64,000 nt of DNA, taken from the NCBI RefSeq assembly GCF_932276165.1, contig NC_064006.1:6400501-6464500 (forward strand), read 5' to 3'. Source of the DNA: Plutella xylostella (lineage: Eukaryota > Arthropoda > Insecta > Lepidoptera > Plutellidae). Both the position numbers and the translations under genes were made by a program. The notes beneath the pieces were generated by a model, which did not search any database, had not been told where the DNA came from, and was given only the letters and a program-made list of their open reading frames with translations. This document shows positions 45,670 through 57,597 of the stretch, in pieces; the stretch's first letter is position 1, and each line of letters starts with the position of its first letter.

Positions 45670-48255
45670 CAGACACTATCTTAAGTGTCATGACACATCG
45701 GCAGATTCCAGCTTTGAGTATTTTCTTTTCTCGTCTGTGAGCAAAGTGAATCCCACCGGCGAGTGTTCAACCTAAAAGCACTGAGCTAATTCCTGATTTC
45801 GTGAAAGTCACTGTTGCTATACCATACCGCTTCACAAGTTACCGAATTTATTATGATCTTACTGTCGGGTGATCATGATCGGAGTGTCATCGCGGTTTCT
45901 GAGTGGCACCATATTAGCTGTCTTCCTTATGTCCCAGTGGATTGTGAGTGTGTATCCGAGCTCTTTGTTGAAAAATGCGTGAACCTCCTACGCAGCAGCT
46001 GTCTACTAGTTGTGTATCGAATAAATCGAGTAACGGTGCTCTTGCACGAGACGACTACCTTTTGGTAAAATTATAACTTCCACTATTCTGGGAACATGCA
46101 TATACCTACTGTGTACTGTGTATCACATCACGTGTAGCCGCAGCCCTACTCAATGTACGGGGCTAGATAATAAACAATGGCAGTTGTCATTAAATTTCTA
46201 TGAATTTCGAAGGTCATCATTTGGAGCACAATCCAAAGGGTGAAAGTACCTATTCATGCCTAAGCGGCTTCTCTAATGAAAATGTATGTTAATTTGATTT
46301 TGGCGCAAACGTTTCATAACTATTTTTCAACACTGTATCTGCTGAAACTACTTAGACTGACTGGTTAAGATGCAGACGTGCCGTTTTCACAATTCCATTT
46401 TAGTAATCCTCAACTGTTTTATGGATCTTTCAGTTAGTTACGTAACTAGTTACCAAGTAAAAAATTACTTGTGTCATGCTCGTACTCGCATCTCATTTAG
46501 GAGCTCCTGGCCTCTAGCTGAAGGCTAGAACTGGTATATATATCTACTAAGCTAGTACAGAGTTATAACCGGGCAGCGGTGACGAGGTAGCTGCTTGATT
46601 TATTAGAGTTTGCTGAAAACTTTCTAAATAAGTAATAATTATTAGTCATAATAGTAGCTCTTCGCAGTTCTTTCAGAATGCAATACCAGGTCGCTGAAGT
46701 AGGTAACCTTCCTTAGCTGGACAACCACAACAAGCCTTTTTGTTTTAAAGAATGACACAGTTATTCGCAGTTCCACTGTTATATCGATGTCCAAGGAATT
46801 TTTCTTGGGTATAGCTAACTACCTAAGTTTACCTATAGATAGCCGCAAGCTATCTGCTGTTGGCGAACTGTCAGTTCTGATTGATAAGTCAGGCTCGAGG
46901 TGGCTCGTCCAACTGTCCATGTTCCCGCCACCATGATTGTTGCTTCCACAGATTAGAGAGTCTATGTTGGCTGTCGTTGCATCAGGTCTGATCAGGTACA
47001 ACTAACATCTTTACGTACCATCTTTATTTAATCGAGCTATTTTATTTTGTTTTATCTAGGTTGACTTAATGGTTTTAAAATCGAACCTACAACAATGTAA
47101 GTAGGTACCTACATACGTATCTTTGAAGTTGCAACAAGGCGAAGCCTTAAGGTTTTGGCCGAGACCTGCCCTTAGTGTTGACGAACATACCTAAAGGTGA
47201 CCTTGTTAATGTTTTTCATATGAAGTACTGAACATTTTACTTATCCTGGTGGCATGACTGATCATTTACTTACCCAGTTAAGACATGTTAGCCGGGTTTC
47301 ATTTATCAACTATTATAATTGTTATTGTTGTGTTAATCAATCTTTATTAATTGATGTCATCTACCAAGGAATGCTGCCAGAGCTCATAATATTCACACAT
47401 GATGATACAGAATGATAGTAGCCCACAAAATCGGTGCAAAGGCTTATAAAATAACTTTCCTTCCTAGTAGGACTGCACAGGAACTCGTTAACCGCCGAGT
47501 TAGTTAGAATACAAAATTAGACTGTGTGTTACTTGTCAATCTAGAATATGAATATAGTGACCTGCATCATGTTTTGAAAAACTGAATACTTAGTTATCCG
47601 CCAGTGTCACAGCCTTCATCTAATCTTTTCCAGTAGCTGATGAGGCTGAGATATTTAGTAAAATTATCTTCCCTTCAAGCACCACTCCTCGTTCCAAGGA
47701 CTAGATGCCGCGCCAGGTGTTGCAGGCCGTGTCGTCATACAGGGCTGACTGAGCAGGTCCTCGAGGCTCCAGGGTCGGCTGCTGCATTTCTGAGGTCAGT
47801 CCAGAATTACATACCCTAGTCAGCATGTGCTGACCTGAGCCCCAGCGGCCTGGATCGATATTCTACATTTTACAACTTTTAAATATTGTTGCAAAGTATT
47901 TCACTGGTTCCATCCATTCGGCTAGTGTATGTTAAAAATATTGCCTTGACAATAACAAGATTTTGATCAATAATTACTTATAAGTATTGCTTTCGAAGAG
48001 GCACTGTGTGTATCCATATGTATAAATACCTACCTATATGTATAGGTACATACCTTCCATAACTTTCTGACAAGTCAGGAATATTAAGGAAGTACTTAAG
48101 TCTTATGTATACTTATACCTTTCTTTTTAGTATATCTATTACCTAGAAATCTATGCATTATAAATTTATAGATTCAAATATTTATCTACTGATACACTCA
48201 TCAGTAGCTTATGGGTCACAGTTGGTTTTCTCTCCACCATGCGATAATAAACACA

Positions 48256-48301
48256 TCTCACAATGTTTAACTAGGTTTCAGATAGGCTCAGACTACATAA
48301 T
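48256..48301 (-). repeat. 46-bp inverted copy of the outer left arm
   Basis: An exact reverse complement of 43770-43815. It immediately abuts the 300-bp element that begins at 48301. Confidence 0.85.
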
Positions 48302-48600
48302 AGACGCATTTTTCCTGAAATAAAAATGACATATTATGTATCTAGCCTATCTGAAACCTAGTCATTTCTGCATGGTGATATTACAACTGAGGCGCGCGGG
48401 CGACTCACTCTATTTATATAGGCACCCGCACCTTGCAAACTAAAGGTGGAGAGAAAAATGGACTTTATTTAACTGTCACTGTGACCCTTATGATGCCGAA
48501 CACGGAGAAAGTCGAAACGCCAAATCTCACAATGTTTAACTAGGTTTCAGATAGGCTAGATACATAATATGTCATTTTTATTTCAGGAAAAATGCGTCTA
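48301..48600. mobile_element. 300-bp element with 62-bp perfect TIRs, carrying the right arm
   Basis: 48301-48362 and 48539-48600 are exact reverse complements. The ends read TAGACGCATTTTTCC, so a TA target with GACGC termini is possible. The interior 48384-48538 is a perfect inverted copy of the promoter-bearing left arm. Confidence 0.8.
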
Positions 48601-49531
48601 TTTTCAGGAAGTAATTCTGGCCAGTGACAAGATCGTCTTTTATACCCTAATTAAGTGACAACTTGTTAATTGTAATTGTGTTAATATAAAAATGTTAATG
48701 TGTATGTATAAATGATTAAAATAAATGATTTTATTTTTATTTATTTATTTTTAATTTTCATATTATTTTTCCTGTGTACAATAAAGAGTATGTATTATAT
48801 CTATCTATCTAACCGTAGTCGGTCGGTTTCTCCCAATCCACACGCGAACCCTAAACATCCGCGGGGCACATTCTAGTGGTCCAATTAAGGCCCCCTTTGT
48901 ACGGAACAAAAACTCTCTTACATCGCCTATTGCTGTGTAATGGAGTAATTACCGCCCGACTGCAGACCAGATATCATGTGTGCCATTATTGGACACAGGA
49001 TTAGTGGAAATTTACGTTTTTGGGGTTATGTTATATTTAATTTCGGAGGAAATCTCAGCTTGGTTAATTTTGTGTAATCACTTTGTTCATTTGTACTTAA
49101 GCTAACAGACGGTTATAACCGTTTAAGTATTATACAGAAACATTTTATTTCACTATTGAGAGAATAGAGACGCATCCATAATTCAATTCATAGGTAGATT
49201 ATGTATTTATGCCAATATAAAAACTCGTTTTCCAGTTCACGACTTCCAAAAACGAAAAAAGTAAAAATCTCGCCAACCAGTACGAATCCGACACGTCCTT
49301 AACGTGTTAATAGGCTTATTCCAAATTTGGAACTCCTGTTAGATTAACGACCCCCGTGAATCGAATTTAACCATCGAATCGAAAACAAACATCTCGATTC
49401 CAATTTCAACCTGGCTTATTCCAAATTCAAATAGACAATACTGGTTGGAGAGAAACATTAGGGGGTCGCGCGGTGGCGCTCACTTAGCCAAAATTTATAC
49501 AGGTTTAATTTTTATTAAATATATATAAGTA
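48601..49531. other. Intergenic sequence, no gene seen
   Basis: No ORF. A TTATTTATTTATTTTT run lies near 48738. A patch at about 48880-49000 has TAATGG and TAATTA homeodomain-type cores. Confidence 0.35.
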
Positions 49532-49621
49532 CACTCATGAGTTCATGAGCAATGAAAAACCTCCTGTCATTGACGTTCCATATCTTACTGGAACTTTCTA
49601 ATTGCTCGTGAGTCGTGAGTG
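49532..49621. mobile_element. Short MITE of the CACTCA...GCAATG family
   Basis: Left CACTCATGAGTTCATGAGC and, inverted right, CACTCACGACTCACGAGC, each followed by AAT and then AAAAA/AGAAA, with TA flanks. About 90 bp. Confidence 0.6.
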
Positions 49622-49856
49622 TACAGAAAATAAAAAGATTAATTCAGCCGACAGCTTGTTTCTTTATACTCAACTATCATTTTTTTATTTTTTTTAGAAT
49701 CGTGATTACCTTTTCAACATCATAATATTTTTTATTTTGTTAAGTACTGGGCCAACAGAAATAGTAGTACGACTAAGTGTGCGTCGGCCCTAACCGGCTA
49801 TTACACGAGTGGTCGCCCAAATGGCGCGAAACCTGATCCGGCGGGCGCCCCACGCC

Positions 49857-50053
49857 CGGTTAGCCAAAGATGAACATTGAACACGGAAAGTGCCTACTAC
49901 ACTACACATAAATATTAGTATAAAGTAATGTTATTGCAATCCTAAATATATTTTTAATGAAATTATTTTAAAAAATTGCTTCTTGGTATACTTTTGTCAC
50001 CGGTTAGCCACAGATGAACATTGAACACGTAAATGCCTAATTCATTGCACTAT
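49857..50053 (+). repeat. Two direct copies of a 50-bp motif, 144 bp apart
   Basis: CGGTTAGCCAAAGATGAACA at 49857 and CGGTTAGCCACAGATGAACA at 50001. The match continues through TTGAACACG and TGCCTA. The sequence between is not repeated. Confidence 0.6.
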
Positions 50054-51587
50054 ACGGGATGTTGACTTGTATACCAAAATGTAAAAAAGAAAAAAAAATG
50101 TAAGCAGAGCATTTTATATTGCCATTTAAGTATTTTATTTTTTAAATAGAAAAGATCAACAATAAAAAGCCCGCTCTCTACTCTATGGTCGCCAGTTAAC
50201 TATACTCCAGTTTGGCATTATACCCGCGGGACCCAGCCCTAATGGTCGACCCGCTAATGGCATAAACACATATTTTCAATTCATTTATTCCTCCATTTTA
50301 TGAGGAGAGGTCAAAATTGCCCTCTCGACCGCGGTTGGGGGTAATTTTTTGTTTTAAAGATATTTTAACCGAGAACACAGATAAGAGTTTGTAAATTTGC
50401 GGTGTCGGGTAATTGGTCTGTGACCACAAGACTTTGATGTTGTTTATTTTGAGGTTAGAATTAATTATGTTTTTAAGTAAGTTGATTATCTATAACTTTA
50501 TGTAGGTTAGTGTAGCAACCTAGCTTTTGGTCTGGGAAAAATTACCGACACATAGGTCGGTAAGCTACTGATGCATAACATAACATCAACAAAGAAAGTA
50601 ACTAACTACACAAAATAATACTTATCCAATTAAAACAAAGGTTACGCGTCCATTAAAACGTCCAATATAAACATAAACTACGCAGTCACGCCTAAGCCTC
50701 TCGCAGCACGAAACAGAAGTAATTTTATTCATAAACCCTAATAGACATGACAACTGATTCATATAGACTTAATTACAGTGCGGCCACCCTCACGCAACGA
50801 ACCCCGCCAACGAATTACTTTTTTAAGCACAAGCACTCACCGATTCATCTTCATACCGCCTTTATAAAAACAGACCCATTAAAAAGATAGCATCCAACCT
50901 CGTCCGACCATAGAGTGTAAAGATTGTTAAGGTTGGGGTTGTGTAGCGCGAGTTGGGACGTTTTGAATTTGGAATGGTAGTTCTGACATTTCGATTCTGA
51001 TGTTGGTACATCTGTCGCCACAATGGGTACTTACATGCGTGCGCATTTCGAATTCTTTTTTTGAAATCAAATCGAATGTGTCTTTTCGATTTTGGGTTCC
51101 ATTTGGAGCGTAGTAAAGTTCTTATTTGGTCATCAGAGTTTATGCATTCCTCCCCCGTTTTTACTCGGATTAAGTATAATGAATCGTAAATTCGATCTTT
51201 GACACCTTTTTCATTTGGACTCGGAGTTCATTTCTATGATTATATTCTTTGCAGTCTATTCGATACTCATTCGGAGGGGTCGATCATTTGATGAAATGAT
51301 TATTGAGATGTTTTTTTGTAACATATTCATCTCCACACTTAAGTAATTCATCTCTACATTTATCATTACAGTAAAATTATAATGTTAGTTTAATTAAATA
51401 AAGTAAGTACACACGGCAACGTTAAATGGTTGGCAGGGCACACTAACGCAGGTAGTGTATGTGTGTGTCGGCGACGTTGACGTCATTATTTAGTTCTGGG
51501 CAAGCCACACACGGATATTGTAAGCATGTAGTTGTGCCAGTGACAATGATTCATTGGTTTTATGATATGAAGCAAAATTTTATGATT
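50054..51587. other. Intergenic sequence, no gene seen
   Basis: No ORF or repeat ends recognised. Confidence 0.35.
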
Positions 51588-51660
51588 AAATGGCTCAGTT
51601 GGTATGATACAAGACTTACGTGAATCGGAATGGTGGTTCAAATCCCACTGAACTTACAAT
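51588..51660 (+). repeat. tRNA-like sequence, probable SINE head or pseudo-tRNA
   Basis: A box TGGCTCAGTTGGTA and B box GGTTCAAATCC at tRNA-like spacing. The T-stem pairs poorly and no clean cloverleaf forms, so a functional tRNA is unlikely. Confidence 0.4.
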
Positions 51661-51683
51661 ATTCCTTTTTTGTTTTTTTTAAT

Positions 51684-51752
51684 AAATTTAATTTATTTTT
51701 TAAGATGGTTAATAATAGTATTGTTAACCATCTTAAAAAATAAATTAAATTT
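51684..51752. repeat. Perfect 29-bp hairpin
   Basis: 51684-51712 and 51724-51752 are exact reverse complements with an 11-nt loop. The stem core is AAGATGGTTAA. Confidence 0.85.
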
Positions 51753-51914
51753 CCAGTGTTCATCAATCTATAATAAAGTAAATAAAATAATTCAAATTTA
51801 TCCTTTGACTATTAACGAAATTAAAAGAAAGTTACCTAATCTATTGTTAAAATTTAGCTATAAGGAAACAGAGAATCTTGTTAATTAAAATGTTAGCCCA
51901 TTGTCACATACACA

Positions 51915-52759
<845 letters not shown>

Positions 52760-52826
52760 ATTGCACACCCACCTGCTGGCTGACCTTTCAACTGTCATCA
52801 CAACAAGATCAAACAAAAACAACAAA

Positions 52827-53657
52827 ATGATGACTTCACAAAAACTGCATGAAACTCAGATCAGCTTGGAGCAAACAATGGCTGCCCGAATGGAGGACTT
52901 CGAAAGGAGACTTGGTAGCTTGAGTTCATCCCCGAAGAAGCTGGACCTCGAGGAGCTCACGCGGGATTACTGCAGCTTCAAGGAGTCCGTGCTGCCCATG
53001 CTGCGCCTGCTGCAGGAACAGATCCTCAGTGTTGCCACACAAGTAGACGAGATGGATTGCCAGACCCGCCGGAATGCCCTCCTATTCACTGGCATCAAGG
53101 AGGAGGATAATGAAGATCCATCTGCGTTGATCTGTGACACTGTGGTCAATCTCATGGGGATGTCTGAGTTTGACAGGAGCTCCATGGTCCAATGTGTCAG
53201 GCTTGGTGCTCGACGTCCGGATGCTACAAGGCCGATCTTGGTTAGACTTGCCAGTCTAGCCACCAAGTCTCAACTGTGGAGCAGCAAGACGAGGCTCAAG
53301 GCAAGTCCAGTGGTCGTCGGCGAGTTCCTGACGAAGCCCCGGCAGCGCCTCTTCATGCGCGCGCGCCGACACTTCGGAGTCAGCAGCTGCTGGACGAGGA
53401 GCGGCGCCGTCATGGTGAAGTTGCCCGATGACAGCCGGGTCAAGGTCGTGACCGAGGCGGCGCTGGACGAGCTGTGCAAGAAGCACCCCGCCGTCACCCT
53501 GAAGACTAAGGACGCAGCGAAGGGCCCTCTGCCCTCTGCAAAGCCGGTGGTCAATCAGAGCAAGGTCTCTCCGCCCAAAGCTCGTGCCGCGGGTGCGACC
53601 GCGCCTGCCACCAGGAGTAGGACTGCCGGTTCATCGGCTTGCAGGGACAAACGGTGA
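52827..53657 (+). CDS. LINE ORF1 protein
   Basis: 276 residues from the ATG at 52827; an upstream in-frame extension to 52761 has no ATG. Residues up to about 90 have coiled-coil character with regular leucines (for example LLQEQILSVATQVDEMD). A middle region with NALLFTGIKEED follows, resembling the RNA-recognition-like domain of ORF1 proteins of CR1/L2-type and L1-type elements. The C-terminus is basic and rich in Ala, Pro, Ser and Thr. This architecture suits an RNA-binding, trimer-forming ORF1p. No zinc knuckles, unlike the ORF1 at 1094-2365. The frame is intact and GC-rich relative to flanks. Confidence 0.75.
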   Translation: MMTSQKLHETQISLEQTMAARMEDFERRLGSLSSSPKKLDLEELTRDYCSFKESVLPMLRLLQEQILSVATQVDEMDCQTRRNALLFTGIKEEDNEDPSALICDTVVNLMGMSEFDRSSMVQCVRLGARRPDATRPILVRLASLATKSQLWSSKTRLKASPVVVGEFLTKPRQRLFMRARRHFGVSSCWTRSGAVMVKLPDDSRVKVVTEAALDELCKKHPAVTLKTKDAAKGPLPSAKPVVNQSKVSPPKARAAGATAPATRSRTAGSSACRDKR

Positions 53658-54216
53658 TTCTTCGCTTTGTCACAATTTCATTGCTTTATTTTACTTCCAC
53701 CTCGAAGGTATCATGTTATTTTGTTTTTGTCGTTTGCCCGCTTTTATTTTGTCTTCGTTTTGTTTTTTCAATCGCAGAGTACATTTTATTATTCTTTTCA
53801 ATGTTGTAATTCGTAGTTGTCATTGTCAAATAGAAATTTGAAGTGACAAATGTCAATGTCAAAATTTGAAGTGACAAATGCAAATGTCATTGTTTATGTC
53901 AGTGTCATCTATCTATTTGCTGCGCTCGTAATTTGTATGCCAGAATAATATTTGTAAGTTATCTCAATTTTCAACTTGTTAAAACATAATTTACTTTTAC
54001 CCGGGCTATCAGAATATTTTGTCTTGTTGTGTTAAATGTTAGTTCACTTTATTTTATTTTTTAATCTAACTTTCAGCCAGCAGGACAGTGCAGGTCAATA
54101 GAATTAATTTTTTTTGGTCTTTAATTTAGCTTAATTTATATTTTGCTTACGTCACTGGATAGTTAATTTATTATATTTTTATTTATTAGTATTATATATT
54201 ATTGTATCTATATTTT

Positions 54217-57141
54217 ATGTCTAGCGACGATGACTCGTTTGCATCAGCTCACTCTTCGCTCTCTTATCTAAGCACGGATGATGATTTGACGCTGGGTGCT
54301 GTTTTAGCTAAAGACTTTGCTCCTTTTTCTAAAAATTTAAATATTTGCCACATTAACGCTCAGAGCATACCTGCACATTACAGTGAACTTCTAGACACCT
54401 TCTCTACGGGTTGCGCTAATGCCATCCTAGTGTCGGAAAGTTGGCTCAAACCTACCCTACCCTCCACCTCCTACTGTCTACCTGGATACGTTTTAATACG
54501 GAATGATCGTCTGGGGGGTAGAGGTGGCGGGGTCGCCATCTATTTAAAGAGCAATATTCCTTATAAGGTGATAGCTCAATCTCCGGCTCGTAATGCTCTC
54601 GCGGAATACTTGTTCGTGGAACCGAATCTTGGGTGCAAGGTCCTTCTCGGTGTGGTGTACTGCCCCCCAACCAATGATTATTTCTCTTCTTTGGAATTGG
54701 TCTTGGAAAACCATATTTCTAACTACTCACATCAGCTAGTTATGGGAGATTTCAACACCGATTTACTTGTTTCTAACCCTCGCACCCGTAAATTCCTCTC
54801 CATAGTCAATTCTGTCAACCTCAAAGTCATGCCGTCAATGGCCACGCATCACTCAAACACTACTGACACCCTAATTGACTTACTTCTCACTTCCGATGAC
54901 TCCCTTATTGCCGCTCATGGCCAGCATGTCGCTTCCGGTTTTTCCAAGCATGACCTTATTTTCTGCTCATATAGATTACGTATCCCAAAAGCGAAACCAG
55001 TGGTCTTGTTCCAAAGAAACTTTGCGAGGATGGATGTGGAGAAGCTCAAACACGATGCTTCGCTAATTCAATGGAGCGATATGCAGGACTTACCTAGTGT
55101 CGACGATAAGGTTGCTTTCTTATGCTCTCGCATAATAGGTATATTCGACAAACATGCCCCGGTTCGACCAGTGAAATTAAAACATCGTCCTACGCCATGG
55201 ATCACCGACACCATTCGCAAGGCTATGGCCTATCGCGACCGTCTATTTCGTCATTTCAAAAAACACCGATCCGATGAGAATTGGTCTGCCTGTAAAGTTG
55301 CAAGGAATCGGTGTAACAAGCTGTGTAGGAGCGCTAAACGCCGATATATTCTTGAACAAATTGAACTCTCCTCTCCTGCAGGGATTTGGAGATTCCTCAG
55401 GAGTCTTGGCGTGGGAAAACCTCCAAATCAGGAGGGTCAAATACCGTTAGATATTAACGATCTTAACCGTTACTTTACCTCAGCTCCTTCACTTGACCCT
55501 TTCACTAAGTCGGCATCCTTAAATCTCATCAAGAGTACCATAACTCCCACGCCAGATATCGATTTTTTTAATTTTTCACCAGCTTCGCGGGACGAGATCA
55601 AAAAGATAATTCTCTCACTTAAATCCAAAGCTGTGGGTCACGATAGTATAGGGCGCGTAATGATCACAACCCTCCTCGACATTCTTCTCCCTGCAATAAC
55701 CCACATAGTTAACCATTCACTTTCCTCAGGACAATTTCCTAACCTTTGGCTTAAAGCTTACGTCCTTCCTCTTCCTAAAGTTCCAACCCCCTCCGCTCCT
55801 AATGAATATCGTCCCATTTCCATACTTCCCTTCCTATCCAAAATATTAGAATCACTCGTGCATCGCCAACTCACCTTATTTCTCACCAAAGGCAGCCTCC
55901 TCAACCCTCTCCAGTCTGGTTTTCGTTCGGGCCATAGTACCACCACAGCTTTGCTTAAAGTGACAGAAGACATCAGGTGTGCCATGGAGGATCGGCGGGT
56001 GACAATTCTGGTGCTGATCGACTTTAGTAACGCTTTTAACGCTGTCGACCACGATCTGTTGCTCGCCGTACTCGAATGTCACAAGATCTCCGCTCCTGCA
56101 ATGAGCTGGTTCTCTTCTTATCTTCGAGGTCGCCAGCAGGCAATTCGCAGTGGTCCTTCTGTTCTATCAGATTGGGCCGACTTGACTGCTGGTGTTCCTC
56201 AAGGCGGTATTCTCTCTCCTTTGCTTTTTTCTACTTTTATAAACTCCGTCACGTCCAATCTTCACTGCTCCTATCACTTGTATGCCGATGACTTGCAAAT
56301 TTACAGCCATGTTAAAATTGACGAATTAGATGCTGGCATTGCTGGGGTGAATGGTGATCTCGACGAGATACTTAGGTGGTCACAGAACTTTGGCATTTCC
56401 GTCAACCCCAAAAAGTGTCAGTCCATAATTGTAGGTAGTTCTAGACTTTTATCCAGTCTGGACTATACCACTGTACCTCCAGTTAAATTTGACGGGCGTG
56501 TGGTACCTTACTCACCAACTGTTATTGACCTAGGACTGACTATCGATCAACACCTGAGTTGGGAGCAACAGTTGGACAAGGTGTCTCGCAAAGTGTACGC
56601 TTCTCTCCACTCCATGCTTCGCCTTAAGAACTTTCTTCCTCAACACACGAAATTAGCATTAGTCAACTCACTGCTCCTACCGATCCTGGGCTACGCGGAT
56701 GTGTGTTATTTGGATTTGACCGAGGCACTTCTCAATAAGCTTGAACGCTTATTGAACACCTGTATCCGTTTCGTTTTTGGGCTACGTAAATATGATCACG
56801 TGTCCCAGTACCGCGCACAGCTAAAATGGCTCCCCATCCGAGATCGTAGAAATCTACGGATTCTATGTCTCCTCTTTTCTGTCCTCCACGAGCCAAATAC
56901 TCCCCCTTACCTTAAGTCCATGTTCAACTTTCTTTCCGACACTCACACTCGTCATCTCCGTTCCTCCCATAATCATCTATTAGCACTACCCTCTTTCCAT
57001 TCTGGTTTCATGTCAGACTCTTTCGCTGTCACCGCTGTGCGCCTATGGAATAATCTTCCCGAGAACATTAGGAAAGCTCCTTCCCGCAATGTCTTCAAGC
57101 GACTAACCCGTGCTCATTATCTCAGCAAGTTAGATAAGTAG
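54217..57141 (+). CDS. LINE ORF2: endonuclease and reverse transcriptase
   Basis: 974 residues, uninterrupted. The start is taken at the ATG at 54217 because the preceding codons open only from a TTG. The N-terminal APE-like endonuclease shows NICHINAQS, VSESWL, GGGVAIYL, VMGDFNTDLL and SKHD. The reverse transcriptase shows YRPISILPFLSKILE, LQSGFRSGHSTT, IDFSNAF with D602, GVPQGGILSPLLF and YADDLQIY with D691 and D692. The C-terminus SFAVTAVRLWNNLPENIR is typical of CR1, L2, Kiri and Daphne elements. All catalytic positions that I can recognise are present, so the enzyme may be active. Assignment to one clade within the CR1 group is uncertain. Confidence 0.9.
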   Translation: MSSDDDSFASAHSSLSYLSTDDDLTLGAVLAKDFAPFSKNLNICHINAQSIPAHYSELLDTFSTGCANAILVSESWLKPTLPSTSYCLPGYVLIRNDRLGGRGGGVAIYLKSNIPYKVIAQSPARNALAEYLFVEPNLGCKVLLGVVYCPPTNDYFSSLELVLENHISNYSHQLVMGDFNTDLLVSNPRTRKFLSIVNSVNLKVMPSMATHHSNTTDTLIDLLLTSDDSLIAAHGQHVASGFSKHDLIFCSYRLRIPKAKPVVLFQRNFARMDVEKLKHDASLIQWSDMQDLPSVDDKVAFLCSRIIGIFDKHAPVRPVKLKHRPTPWITDTIRKAMAYRDRLFRHFKKHRSDENWSACKVARNRCNKLCRSAKRRYILEQIELSSPAGIWRFLRSLGVGKPPNQEGQIPLDINDLNRYFTSAPSLDPFTKSASLNLIKSTITPTPDIDFFNFSPASRDEIKKIILSLKSKAVGHDSIGRVMITTLLDILLPAITHIVNHSLSSGQFPNLWLKAYVLPLPKVPTPSAPNEYRPISILPFLSKILESLVHRQLTLFLTKGSLLNPLQSGFRSGHSTTTALLKVTEDIRCAMEDRRVTILVLIDFSNAFNAVDHDLLLAVLECHKISAPAMSWFSSYLRGRQQAIRSGPSVLSDWADLTAGVPQGGILSPLLFSTFINSVTSNLHCSYHLYADDLQIYSHVKIDELDAGIAGVNGDLDEILRWSQNFGISVNPKKCQSIIVGSSRLLSSLDYTTVPPVKFDGRVVPYSPTVIDLGLTIDQHLSWEQQLDKVSRKVYASLHSMLRLKNFLPQHTKLALVNSLLLPILGYADVCYLDLTEALLNKLERLLNTCIRFVFGLRKYDHVSQYRAQLKWLPIRDRRNLRILCLLFSVLHEPNTPPYLKSMFNFLSDTHTRHLRSSHNHLLALPSFHSGFMSDSFAVTAVRLWNNLPENIRKAPSRNVFKRLTRAHYLSKLDK

Positions 57142-57597
57142 CATTTTCTTGTACCTCTTTGAATATTATAATTTTGTATGTATTATTGTATATATATATA
57201 TATGTTTATTGAATTTATAGTATTATTAGTAATTTATAGTATGTATATTTTATCTATATCTATTAAGTTAATTATCAAGTGACTTTATTTTGTTTTTGCT
57301 TTTTCAATTTAATAACTACTTTTTTTTTTTTTTTTGTTGCACCTTTCTACTAGTTTTTCTGTACCTCCTGTAGGTTGGCTGGTAGAAAATGCTTTTAGCA
57401 TTAAGTCCACCTTTTGTACACTTATATTTCATATTTGTGCAATAAAGTATCAAATAAATAAATAAATAACTTATTCTCACCTCAGTAACAATAACATCAT
57501 TAACACATTGGCTTACCCATAATTGTAAATAATGATAAGTATTTAACAAAATAACTAAAATCTTATACAAATGGAAAAATAAAAATTACTGAGCTAA

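Larger units (their letters stand above)
44210..48255. other. Interior of the inverted-repeat structure
   Basis: About 4 kb without a recognisable protein. It contains the 58-bp minisatellite (44690-45015), a short TCATCATCATCATCAGCC motif at 45086 that resembles an RTE 3' end, and a MITE (45536-45669). The ORFs at 45146, 45814 and 46819 show no domain. Confidence 0.4.
52760..57475 (+). mobile_element. CR1-group LINE, near full length
   Basis: Two ORFs in order (ORF1 52827-53657, ORF2 54217-57141), then a 3' region with GCTTTTAGCATTAAGTCCAC and a tail of AAATA units to about 57475. The ORFs are separated by about 560 bp of AT-rich sequence. The exact 5' end and the target duplication were not found. 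The 3' fragment at 18321-18405 belongs to the same or a close family. Confidence 0.85.
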
